DNA of 64,000 nt from JAJDYQ01 sp965214035 (GTDB lineage Bacteria; Pseudomonadota; Gammaproteobacteria; JAJDYQ01): the NCBI GenBank assembly GCA_965214035.1, contig OZ243932.1:186001-250000 (forward strand), in the 5' to 3' direction. Position numbers and translations under genes: made by a program. Shown in pieces: positions 56,584 to 64,000 of this stretch. Below the pieces are notes generated by a model. It ran no database searches and was not told where the DNA came from. It saw nothing but the letters and a program-made list of their open reading frames with translations. Every line of letters begins with the position of its first letter. The first letter of the stretch is position 1.

Positions 56584-57555
56584 CTAGGCAACGCCGGCCC
56601 TTAACAATGTATGCATATTCAGGGCACCGATAAGGCGATGACGGTCATCGGTAACCGGCAGCGCATTGATTTTTTTATCCTCCATGATCTGCAACCCCTC
56701 GGCAGCCAGCATATCGGCACCGGCCGTGGTGCAGTTTTTCGTCATTATGTCGCCGATAACCACCTCATGCAGATCAACCCGATCATGGATATGCCGGCGC
56801 AGGTCGCCATCGGTAAAAATACCCAGCACCCTGTGACTGTCATCCACAATGGCAGTCATGCCGATGCCGGCGCGCGTGATCTCCATAATGGCCTCACCCA
56901 GCGAGGCATCGGGACGGACCGATGGCACGGCGTCCCCTGTCAGCATAATATCGCGAATATGCAGCAACAACCGCCGCCCCAGCCGGCCACCGGGATGGGA
57001 ACGGGCAAAATCCTGCTCGGTGAACCCGCGGCGGTCGAGCAGGGCAATCGCCAGTGCATCCCCCATTGCCAGAGCGGCAGTTGTACTGGCAGTGGGCGCA
57101 AGTCCCAGCGGGCAGGCCTCTTTCTGCACGCTGACATCAATATGCACATCGGCCTCACGGGCCAGCTCGGACCGGTCATTCCCGGTCATGCAGACAAGCG
57201 GCACCCCCAGTCGCTTGATTAACGGCACGATACAGACGATCTCCCGTGTTGTGCCGGAGTTTGACAGGGCGATCACCACATCCTGGGCCGTGATCATGCC
57301 GAGGTCGCCATGGCTGGCCTCGCCCGGGTGCAAAAAGAACGCCGGAGTTCCGGTGCTGGCCAGCGTAGCCGCAATTTTGCTGCCGATATGTCCCGACTTG
57401 CCCATGCCGGTGACAACGATGCGCCCCCGGCAATCCAGCATCAGCATACAGGCGCGCACAAAATGATCATCAATGCGGGGCATCAGATCGGCGATAGCCT
57501 CCGTTTCGGTTTTCAAAACCGCCAGAGCCATATCCTTGATATGATGAACCGGCAT
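56584..57555 (-). CDS. kdsD: D-arabinose 5-phosphate isomerase
   Basis: Converts ribulose 5-phosphate to arabinose 5-phosphate, the first step of Kdo synthesis. The 323 residues comprise an N-terminal SIS domain (VVTGMGKSGHIGSKIAATLA, PGEASHGDLGMI, LSNSGTT) and two CBS domains (from about residue 205, MTGDAVP-like and IMTKNCTT). The architecture and length match KdsD. It is nine bases downstream of yrbG. Confidence 0.95.
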   Translation of the reverse strand: MPVHHIKDMALAVLKTETEAIADLMPRIDDHFVRACMLMLDCRGRIVVTGMGKSGHIGSKIAATLASTGTPAFFLHPGEASHGDLGMITAQDVVIALSNSGTTREIVCIVPLIKRLGVPLVCMTGNDRSELAREADVHIDVSVQKEACPLGLAPTASTTAALAMGDALAIALLDRRGFTEQDFARSHPGGRLGRRLLLHIRDIMLTGDAVPSVRPDASLGEAIMEITRAGIGMTAIVDDSHRVLGIFTDGDLRRHIHDRVDLHEVVIGDIMTKNCTTAGADMLAAEGLQIMEDKKINALPVTDDRHRLIGALNMHTLLRAGVA

Positions 57556-57564
57556 TACAAACCC

Positions 57565-58539
57565 TCACCATGCCCCAACGCTGACAGCATACAACATGGC
57601 CTCATAGGCGACAAAGCTGCCCAGCAGCAGCGCACCCTCAAGCCGGCCGATACGGGCAGCGCCACGCATACCGAAAGCCATCAAAAACAGCACCACGGTT
57701 AATACCAGCATGATCGGCATGTCCCGTGTCAACGCATCGGCCGGAAAAGTACCGGGATGGATCAGGCCGGCAATACCGATGACCGCCAGCAGATTAAACA
57801 TATTGGAACCGATGATATTACCGATGATCAAATCATGCTCGCGCCGGATGGCGCTCATGATGGAAGCCGCCAGTTCCGGCAGGCTGGTGCCGATGGCCAC
57901 AATCGTCAGGCCGATAATCAGATCGCTGACCCCGAAAATGCGCGCGATGCCCACCGCCCCCCAGACCAGAACCCGGGCGCTGATCAGCAATAAAAGCAGC
58001 CCGACAAACAGCCAGACAAGGCCGTTGCGAATGGAAACACCATGCGGGATTTCGCTGTCAAACTCACCGGTCAGAGGATCGTCCGGCCGCCTGCGCCCGG
58101 CAATAAAGGCCAGCAGCAACAGGATCACAACCATGCCGACAAGTAGAAGACTGCTGTCAGCCCGACTGATATGGCCGTCCAGCACCAGAAAAAAGACAGC
58201 CAGCGACACAAACAGCAGTGCAGGGAATTCACGTTTCAATGTCTGACTGTCAACTTTGAGTGGCATGACAAGTGCAGTAGTGCCAACCACCAGAGCGATA
58301 TTCGTGATATTGGAGCCGATGGCATTGCCGAAACCGAGGCCGGGATTACCCTGCAGAGCCGCCGTGCCCGACACCAGAATTTCCGGCGCACTGGTGCCGA
58401 AACCGACCACGGTCAGGCCAATAATCAATGGCGATATGCCCAGTGCATCCGCTGTACCGGCTGCCCCATAGACAAACCGGTCTGCGCCATACACCAGCAA
58501 CGCCAGACCACCGATCACTGCAAAAATATAAAGAACCAC
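57565..58539 (-). CDS. yrbG: YrbG-type sodium/calcium exchanger family protein
   Basis: An inner-membrane antiporter of the CaCA superfamily. The product has two inverted repeats of five helices, each with its signature: GFGTSAPEILVS and GNAIGSNITNIAL in the first, AIGTSLPELAAS and GNIIGSNMFNLLA in the second. I used the GTG at 58539 (324 residues), which starts at VLYIFAVIGG like homologues. The frame also opens at TTG 58620, but a consensus-like promoter overlaps that point. It heads the kds-lpt-rpoN cluster as in E. coli. Confidence 0.9.
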   Translation of the reverse strand: MVLYIFAVIGGLALLVYGADRFVYGAAGTADALGISPLIIGLTVVGFGTSAPEILVSGTAALQGNPGLGFGNAIGSNITNIALVVGTTALVMPLKVDSQTLKREFPALLFVSLAVFFLVLDGHISRADSSLLLVGMVVILLLLAFIAGRRRPDDPLTGEFDSEIPHGVSIRNGLVWLFVGLLLLLISARVLVWGAVGIARIFGVSDLIIGLTIVAIGTSLPELAASIMSAIRREHDLIIGNIIGSNMFNLLAVIGIAGLIHPGTFPADALTRDMPIMLVLTVVLFLMAFGMRGAARIGRLEGALLLGSFVAYEAMLYAVSVGAW

Positions 58540-58591
58540 CGAGATAACGTATAATTGGGTAACGGACCGCAAACAGGGAAAGCCTGCTGCC

Positions 58592-58620
58592 AGACTAATG
58601 AAAGAGAGCCTGACTGTCAA
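58592..58620 (-). promoter_or_regulatory. Candidate promoter for the yrbG-kdsD-kdsC-lptCAB cluster
   Basis: On the minus strand a perfect TTGACA (58615-58620) lies 17 bases from TAGTCT (58592-58597), which keeps the three most conserved -10 positions. A start near 58585 would leave about 46 nt before the GTG at 58539. Confidence 0.5.
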
Positions 58621-58971
58621 TGATCGGTGTGTTATCGTCCAGGATAGCCGGTTTTTATGTCAGACTGACCGAAAATATCGCTGAACAGGTTGTCCGCGCA
58701 CAAAATATAGCTATGCTGTTGCCATTGTATCGCTATTCGCAGGATGATGCGATAAAAGCCGACAGCAATAACGGCATGACTGAACACCGTCCGGGTGTTC
58801 CAGATCCTCGGTACAGACATGTATTACGGATTGCGAGCAGCCCGGAACGAACCGGAGTTCCATGAAAACCTGCCGGTGAGCAGGTCTGGTACAATCGCAC
58901 AAAAGACCGGTATGATAAACCGCAGTTCAGTGCATAATCAGTCGAAGTAATAAAGTGCAGTTTCATAATTA

Positions 58972-59012
58972 CAGGATCATAGATGCAGGATCATAGATGC
59001 AGGATCATAGAT
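58972..59012. repeat. Tandem 14-base repeat, three units
   Basis: CAGGATCATAGATG occurs three times head to tail, the last copy lacking its final base. It lies just upstream of the candidate promoter of the second giant gene. Copy-number change here could alter expression, but that is speculation. Confidence 0.85.
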
Positions 59013-59016
59013 AATG

Positions 59017-59044
59017 TTGATAAATAAGTTATATGCCGTATTAC
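59017..59044 (+). promoter_or_regulatory. Candidate promoter for the second giant repeat protein
   Basis: TTGATA (59017-59022) and TATTAC (59039-59044) are 16 bases apart. Transcription from about 59051 would give a very short leader, with GGAG at 59053-59056 before the ATG at 59068. Confidence 0.4.
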
Positions 59045-59067
59045 ACGGGTCTGGAGAACAATGTGCC

Positions 59068-62000
59068 ATGGATTTGGATGGCATGGCCATATCACTCCCT
59101 CCCTCCTCCTCATCTGGCCGGGCTATATCCAGTCATTCGGCAGTAGCCATGCCGCTGACTGCCCGTACTGCCGCCCGCCGCTGGTGTGCGGTACTTCGCT
59201 GCCTGCTGGCCGGACTGCTGCTGACAGGCTGCATAGCTGAAGCCACTGCACAGACCGGCCCGGCGGTATCGATTTCTGCGGCTGCTTCTCCGGTCATGGA
59301 GGGTGAGACGGCGGATTTTGTGCTGACGGTCGATCCGGTGCCGGCGGTCGATATTGTGGTCAATCTGGACGTATCAGACACGACTTCTATCGGCAGTGAC
59401 TTTCTGGCATCAGCCGATGAGGGCAGGCACAGGGTGTTGTTGCGGGCGGGTGATGCCACCACCATCTACCGGGTGAACACGGTGGATGACGAGCTGGACG
59501 ATTTCGACAGTGCGGTCACGGTCACTCTCGCAAATGGCAGTGGCTACACGGTGGGCAGCCCGTCGCCTGCATCGGTGACGGTCAGCGATAATGACCCGGT
59601 ACCGGCTATCCGCCGGGTGGAGGTCATGCCGGCGATTGAAGGTGAGGACCTGATAGTCACTGTCACCCTGAACCAGCCACAGGTTGGGTTTAACTTCCTC
59701 AGTATACGATTATATTCTGAAGCGATTGCAGACTGTGAAGAGGCGGGTTGTCCCGATGGCACAGTCCCTGCCACGTCAGCGGATTTTACAGCGCTTAATA
59801 GAGTTGAAGATTATAGGAGGGGTGAGATAAGCAAAACATTCCGGATTCCAACGGTGGATGACAGCGATATGGAACCGCCGGAGGTCTTTCAGATATTTCT
59901 CTCCGGCTTTAGTCAACGGACTGAGCTTCGTCTGGAGCCGGTCCCACCGGCAGATTTCATCATAGACGGCGAAATTGAGACAGACAGCGGAATTGCGACG
60001 GCGGTTGAGGGTTTCGCCTGGTTTGCCACCATTCTCGACAACGACACGCCGGCCCTGATATTCAGCCCGGATCAGACAGTGGCTGAAGGGGGCAGTGTCA
60101 GTTACACGGTGCGGCTGGCGAGCACACCGACGGCGGATGTGACGGTGACGGTCACCGGACATGACGACCTGATACCCTCGGCCACCGCGCTGACCTTCAC
60201 GTCCATGAACTGGGATGTGGCACAGAGGGTGATCTTGACGGCATCGGATGACAGCGACCTGGAGGATGACCGGGTGACACTGACCCACCATGCCGCGGGT
60301 GGTGGCTATGTTTCGGTTCGTGGCAGTGTGCAGGTCATCATTACAGACGACGACCGGCCGGGTGTGAGGTTTGACAGAGACAGGCTGGTGGTTGGTGAGG
60401 ACGGTACCACCGGCAGCTACACGGTGGTACTGGAGGCGGAGCCGGCCGGCGATGTGGAGATTACTGCCCTGGCCGGTTCGGGAGCCCGTGTGAATGGTGG
60501 TGGTGCGGCTGTCCTGACGTTCACGGCAGACAACTGGCACCGGGTACAGGGGGTGACGGTGGCGGCGGAGGATGACGACATTGACAATGCGGCGGATGCC
60601 CGCACGGTGGTTATCGGGCATACCGTGGCATCGGCGGCGGATGCGGGCTATGCCGGTCTGAGCGGTCTTGCCGCGGTGACGGTCACGGTGGCAGACGACG
60701 ACAGGACGGTGGCCAGTCTTGCGCGGGTGGCGGGGCCGGATGTGCTCAGTGAAGGCGGGTCAGTGGAGTTCACGGTGACACTCAGCCGGGTGCTGTCGGC
60801 CGGCGAGGTTGTCGATGTGCCGCTGTCTGTCGGTGGCAGCGGCATCACCGTGGACGACTGGGAGCTGCGCACCCTGGCCGGCATGGGTCTGAATACCGGT
60901 GTCAGTCTGTCCGGTACGAATGTGGCGACTCCGGGGGTACGCTTTACCGGTGCCGGTGCCCGTGTCGCAACGCTGGAGTTATTGCTGACGGCGGATAACC
61001 TGCCGGAGTCGGGTGGTTCGGAGCGTCTCACGCTGGCACTGGGTGCCGATGGCGCGGGTACCAACGGCTTTGGTCGGGCGATTCTCGGCACCAATGTGGT
61101 CAATGGTGCAGGCCCGGATCCGTTGCTGAATGCCTTTAGTATCACGGTCAATGACCCGACGGCGACCAGCCCGGTCATCACCATTGCGGCGGCCAGCCCG
61201 TCGGTATCCGAGGGTTCGACAGCCAGCTATACCATCACGGCCAATCCGGCTCCGGTATCGCCGTTGACGATTCGGTTGCGGGTCACCGATGCGCCCGCCG
61301 ACAGCGATTTTGTGGCGCTGCATGACGAGGGTTCAGACACAGTGACCATTGCGGTCGGCAGCACCACGGCCACCTACTCGGTCGCCACGGTGGCGGACAG
61401 CACCGATGAGCTGGATGGTCCTGTCACGGTGCGTTTGGTGGCGGACGATGGCTACACGGTGGGCAATCCGTCATCGGCGTCAGTCACGGTCAATGACGAT
61501 GACTTACCCACCCTCCGGGTTGAGATTCCGGTGGTGACCGAGGGCGAGGAGGATGCCGTTGTCACCTTCACACTGGACCAGCCACCGGCATTGCGGGCGG
61601 TCCGGTTTAGCGTTGCTGTTGTTCAAGTGACATGTGACCGGAGCACACCCTGTCCAGACGGTAGTTCGGCGATCGCCGTGCTCCAGAACGATCGTGATGC
61701 TCCCTTCCGCGATGGAGATGACTTCAGGCAAACGAGTTTATTTATAACTTTCTCCCCGGGTGACGATAACCTCCAGGCCACAATGCCGATCCGGATAGCC
61801 GATGACGACCTTGCCGAGTCAGTGGAGGTGTTTGGGGTAACTATTCTTTCATCCCTTGATGGCGCAGCCATGATTGACCCGGAAACACCCCGGGATTTTT
61901 TATTCTCGGTGTTCCCCGCCTGGTTTGCGAGCATTGTCGATAACGATGCAGCCGGTGTCACGATTACCCAGACCGGCGGCGATACCATGGTTGGCGAGCG

Positions 62001-64000
62001 CAGTGATATGCCGGACAGTTACACGGTGGTGCTGGAGTCAGAGCCGACGGCCAATGTCACCATCACGATGGACAGCCCGGCGGCGGATTTGATGCTGGAA
62101 AAGTCCCGCCTGATTTTTACCAGCCGCAACTGGAGGGAGGCGCAGACGGTGGTGGTACGGGGGGTTGACGATGATCGGGACAATGCCGTTGACCGTCGGG
62201 GCACCATTACCCACACAGTGGCATCGGTCGATCCGAACTACAACACCGGCCGGAGTGATAACCTTGATGTCATGGTGACGGTGGTGGATGATGACGTGGC
62301 TGCTTTGGTACTGGAACCGGCGATGATATTGCTGGATGAAGGAACCCGCTCTGTCTATCAGGTCAGGTTAGCGGCTGAACCGAGCGGGGATGTGCGAGTG
62401 GCGATCACGGGTTGGACCGGTACCGATCTGATGCCGGACGTCGCCGAGCTGCGTTTTACGACCGGTAACTGGAGCATGGCGCAGACGGTGACCGTGACAG
62501 CAGGGTCGGATACGAACACAATAGACGACAGAGTGATATTGACACACAGTGCCTCGGGCGGCGGTTACGACTCGATCAGTGGTCAGGTGGAAGTGCTCAT
62601 TGCAGACGATAACAAGCCCACTGTGACGATCAATGCCGATGCCTCGCCGGTCACCGAGGGCACACCGGCGACCTTTACGGTGACGGCCAGCTCGGCACCG
62701 TCGCCCGCTCTGACGGTCCATCTCAGGGTCACGGATGACACAGTCAGTGACTTTCTGGCCAGTGGCAGTGAAGGTGCCCGGACAGTCACCATCATGGCCG
62801 GTACCACCACCGCGACCTACAGCGTGCCGACCGTGGGCGATACCATGGACGAGCCCGACGGCATCATTACCGTGAGCATCAGCGACGAAGATGGCTATCT
62901 GATCGGCAGTGCCTCCTCGGCAACCACTATCGTCAATGACGACGATGCGGCCGGCCCGATGGTATCGATTTCTGCGGCTGCTTCTCCGGTCATGGAGGGT
63001 GAGGCGGCGGATTTTGTGCTGACGGTCGATCCGGTGCCGGCGGTCGATATTGTGGTCAATCTGGACGTATCAGACACGACTTCTATCGGCAGTGACTTTC
63101 TGGCATCAGCCGATGAGGGCAGGCACAGGGTGTTGTTGCGGGCGGGTGATGCCACCACCATCTACCGGGTGAACACGGTGGATGACGAGCTGGACGATTT
63201 CGACAGTGCGGTCACGGTCACCCTCGCAAATGGCAGTGGCTACACGGTGGGCAGCCCGTCGCCTGCATCGGTGACGGTCAGCGATAATGACCCGGTACCG
63301 GCTATCCGCCGGGTGGAGGTCATGCCGGCGATTGAAGGTGAGGACCTGATAGTCACTGTCACCCTGAACCAGCCACAGGTTGGGTCTAACTTCCTCAGTA
63401 TACAAGTATATTCTGAAGCGATTGCAGACTGTGAAGAGGCGGGTTGTCCCGATGGCACAGTCCCTGCCACGTCAGCGGACTTTACAGCGTCCACACGCTT
63501 TTTTGGTACAGTTGGAGAGTATATTAGGGGTGAGATAAGCGAAACATTCCGGATTCCAACGGTGGATGACAGCGATATGGAACCGCCGGAGGTCTTTCAG
63601 ATATTTCTCTCCGCCTTTGATCAACTGACTGAGGTTCGTCTGGAGCCGGTCCCACCGGCAGATTTCATCACAGACAGCGAACTTGCGACGGCGGCTGAGG
63701 GTTTCGCCTGGTTTGCCACCATTCTCGACAACGACACGCCGGCCCTGATATTCAGCCCGGATCAGACAGTGGCTGAAGGGGGCAGTGTCAGTTACACGGT
63801 GCGGCTGGCGAGCACACCGACGGCGGATGTGACGGTGACGGTCACCGGACATGACGACCTGATACCCTCGGCCACCGCGCTGACCTTCACGCCCATGAAC
63901 TGGGATGTGGCACAGAGGGTGATCTTGACGGCATCGGATGACAGCGACCTGGAGGATGACCGGGTGACACTGACCCACCGTGCCGCGGGTGGTGGCTATG
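59068..64000 (+). CDS. Second giant Calx-beta-type repeat protein (5' part, runs off the window)
   Basis: I read this frame codon by codon: it is open from ATG 59068 to the window edge, 1644 codons. It begins with a polar stretch, AARR, and a hydrophobic core (CLLAGLLLTGC) followed by IAEATAQ. Cleavage may follow ATA-61, as in the first giant, or precede C55 if LTGC is a lipobox. Then come Calx-beta-type modules (EGETADFVLTVDPVPAVDI) and five copies of the NW..AQ module seen in the first giant. Modules with cysteine pairs (DCEEAGCPDG, TCDRSTPCPDG) alternate with these. A nearly identical block of about 350 residues occurs at residues 63 and 1295. ATG 59149 is a shorter alternative start. Whether it ends in a barrel cannot be seen. 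Confidence 0.85.
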   Translation, partial: MDLDGMAISLPPSSSSGRAISSHSAVAMPLTARTAARRWCAVLRCLLAGLLLTGCIAEATAQTGPAVSISAAASPVMEGETADFVLTVDPVPAVDIVVNLDVSDTTSIGSDFLASADEGRHRVLLRAGDATTIYRVNTVDDELDDFDSAVTVTLANGSGYTVGSPSPASVTVSDNDPVPAIRRVEVMPAIEGEDLIVTVTLNQPQVGFNFLSIRLYSEAIADCEEAGCPDGTVPATSADFTALNRVEDYRRGEISKTFRIPTVDDSDMEPPEVFQIFLSGFSQRTELRLEPVPPADFIIDGEIETDSGIATAVEGFAWFATILDNDTPALIFSPDQTVAEGGSVSYTVRLASTPTADVTVTVTGHDDLIPSATALTFTSMNWDVAQRVILTASDDSDLEDDRVTLTHHAAGGGYVSVRGSVQVIITDDDRPGVRFDRDRLVVGEDGTTGSYTVVLEAEPAGDVEITALAGSGARVNGGGAAVLTFTADNWHRVQGVTVAAEDDDIDNAADARTVVIGHTVASAADAGYAGLSGLAAVTVTVADDDRTVASLARVAGPDVLSEGGSVEFTVTLSRVLSAGEVVDVPLSVGGSGITVDDWELRTLAGMGLNTGVSLSGTNVATPGVRFTGAGARVATLELLLTADNLPESGGSERLTLALGADGAGTNGFGRAILGTNVVNGAGPDPLLNAFSITVNDPTATSPVITIAAASPSVSEGSTASYTITANPAPVSPLTIRLRVTDAPADSDFVALHDEGSDTVTIAVGSTTATYSVATVADSTDELDGPVTVRLVADDGYTVGNPSSASVTVNDDDLPTLRVEIPVVTEGEEDAVVTFTLDQPPALRAVRFSVAVVQVTCDRSTPCPDGSSAIAVLQNDRDAPFRDGDDFRQTSLFITFSPGDDNLQATMPIRIADDDLAESVEVFGVTILSSLDGAAMIDPETPRDFLFSVFPAWFASIVDNDAAGVTITQTGGDTMVGERSDMPDSYTVVLESEPTANVTITMDSPAADLMLEKSRLIFTSRNWREAQTVVVRGVDDDRDNAVDRRGTITHTVASVDPNYNTGRSDNLDVMVTVVDDDVAALVLEPAMILLDEGTRSVYQVRLAAEPSGDVRVAITGWTGTDLMPDVAELRFTTGNWSMAQTVTVTAGSDTNTIDDRVILTHSASGGGYDSISGQVEVLIADDNKPTVTINADASPVTEGTPATFTVTASSAPSPALTVHLRVTDDTVSDFLASGSEGARTVTIMAGTTTATYSVPTVGDTMDEPDGIITVSISDEDGYLIGSASSATTIVNDDDAAGPMVSISAAASPVMEGEAADFVLTVDPVPAVDIVVNLDVSDTTSIGSDFLASADEGRHRVLLRAGDATTIYRVNTVDDELDDFDSAVTVTLANGSGYTVGSPSPASVTVSDNDPVPAIRRVEVMPAIEGEDLIVTVTLNQPQVGSNFLSIQVYSEAIADCEEAGCPDGTVPATSADFTASTRFFGTVGEYIRGEISETFRIPTVDDSDMEPPEVFQIFLSAFDQLTEVRLEPVPPADFITDSELATAAEGFAWFATILDNDTPALIFSPDQTVAEGGSVSYTVRLASTPTADVTVTVTGHDDLIPSATALTFTPMNWDVAQRVILTASDDSDLEDDRVTLTHRAAGGGY
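59255..60310 (+). repeat. Long direct repeat C, copy 1, in the second giant gene
   Basis: About 1.05 kb starting just after the signal region. It matches 62951-64000 almost base for base except for two short patches: about 27 bases near 59794-59820 (39 bases in the other copy) and about 59962-60000 (18 bases shorter in the other copy). Both differences keep the frame. Confidence 0.92.
62951..64000 (+). repeat. Long direct repeat C, copy 2, cut by the window edge
   Basis: Second copy, offset 3696 bases at its start and 3690 at its end because of the two in-frame length changes. It is still matching at the last base of the window, so the true repeat is longer than seen. Confidence 0.92.

Larger units (their letters stand above)
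58621..59067. other. Divergent intergenic region with a tandem repeat, no convincing gene
   Basis: This stretch separates yrbG from the second giant gene. The only structure I can support is the 14-base tandem repeat at 58972-59012 and a possible promoter at 59017-59044. Short frames on either strand lack any recognisable feature. Confidence 0.4.

Noticed and set aside
59068..64000. A diversity-generating retroelement as the cause of the variable patches
   Set aside because: No reverse transcriptase, template repeat or accessory gene is visible in the window, and the differences include length changes that are not typical of adenine-directed mutagenesis.

Overview
The window reads as a chromosomal segment of a gammaproteobacterium. 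The order glnD-map | rpsB-tsf-pyrH-frr-uppS-cdsA-dxr-rseP-bamA-skp-lpxD-fabZ-lpxA-lpxB-rnhB-dnaE is the classical gammaproteobacterial envelope cluster. The kdsD-kdsC-lptC-lptA-lptB-rpoN-hpf-ptsN block is equally typical. The genes support a Gram-negative cell with a full lipid A/LPS pathway, Bam and Lpt machinery, sigma-54 and a nitrogen-type PTS. I cannot place it to genus. Several order breaks (no accA after dnaE, no leuS before lptE, no rlmH between rsfS and maf, no rapZ or hprK after ptsN) argue against a close relative of E. coli or Pseudomonas.

Layout. 1-1859 (minus): 5' part of glnD, then map. 2105-20361 (plus): an almost gapless run from translation factors through undecaprenyl-PP, CDP-diacylglycerol and isoprenoid synthesis to outer-membrane biogenesis, lipid A acylation, RNase HII and DNA polymerase III alpha. 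The S2 protein at its head carries a long, unusual C-terminal extension. 20385-23956 (minus): a GDP-mannose enzyme and dihydroxy-acid dehydratase. 24305-36937 (plus): one 4210-residue Calx-beta-type repeat protein ending in an autotransporter beta-barrel. 37117-46866 (plus): lptE-holA-proA-nadD-rsfS-maf-rng-yhdP. 46875-58539 (minus): mgtE, an AT-richer island with a glycosyltransferase and an IS5-type transposase remnant, then ptsI-ptsH-ptsN-hpf-rpoN-lptB-lptA-lptC-kdsC-kdsD-yrbG. 59068-64000 (plus): the first 1644 codons of a second giant repeat protein, open at the window edge, holding two nearly identical blocks of about 1 kb spaced about 3.7 kb apart.

How the parts fit. Most genes make or export the outer membrane: Lpx and Kds enzymes make LPS, Lpt proteins move it, BamA/Skp insert barrels, RseP signals envelope stress, and YhdP moves phospholipid. 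The two giant secreted proteins flank this machinery and are the main accessory cargo; the first would depend on Bam for its barrel. The other accessory piece is the glycosyltransferase island between ptsI and mgtE.

The features most worth a second look are the extended ribosomal protein S2, the two giant repeat proteins with recent internal duplications and local hypervariability, and the IS-associated glycosyltransferase island. No tRNA, rRNA, CRISPR array or intact transposase was seen.
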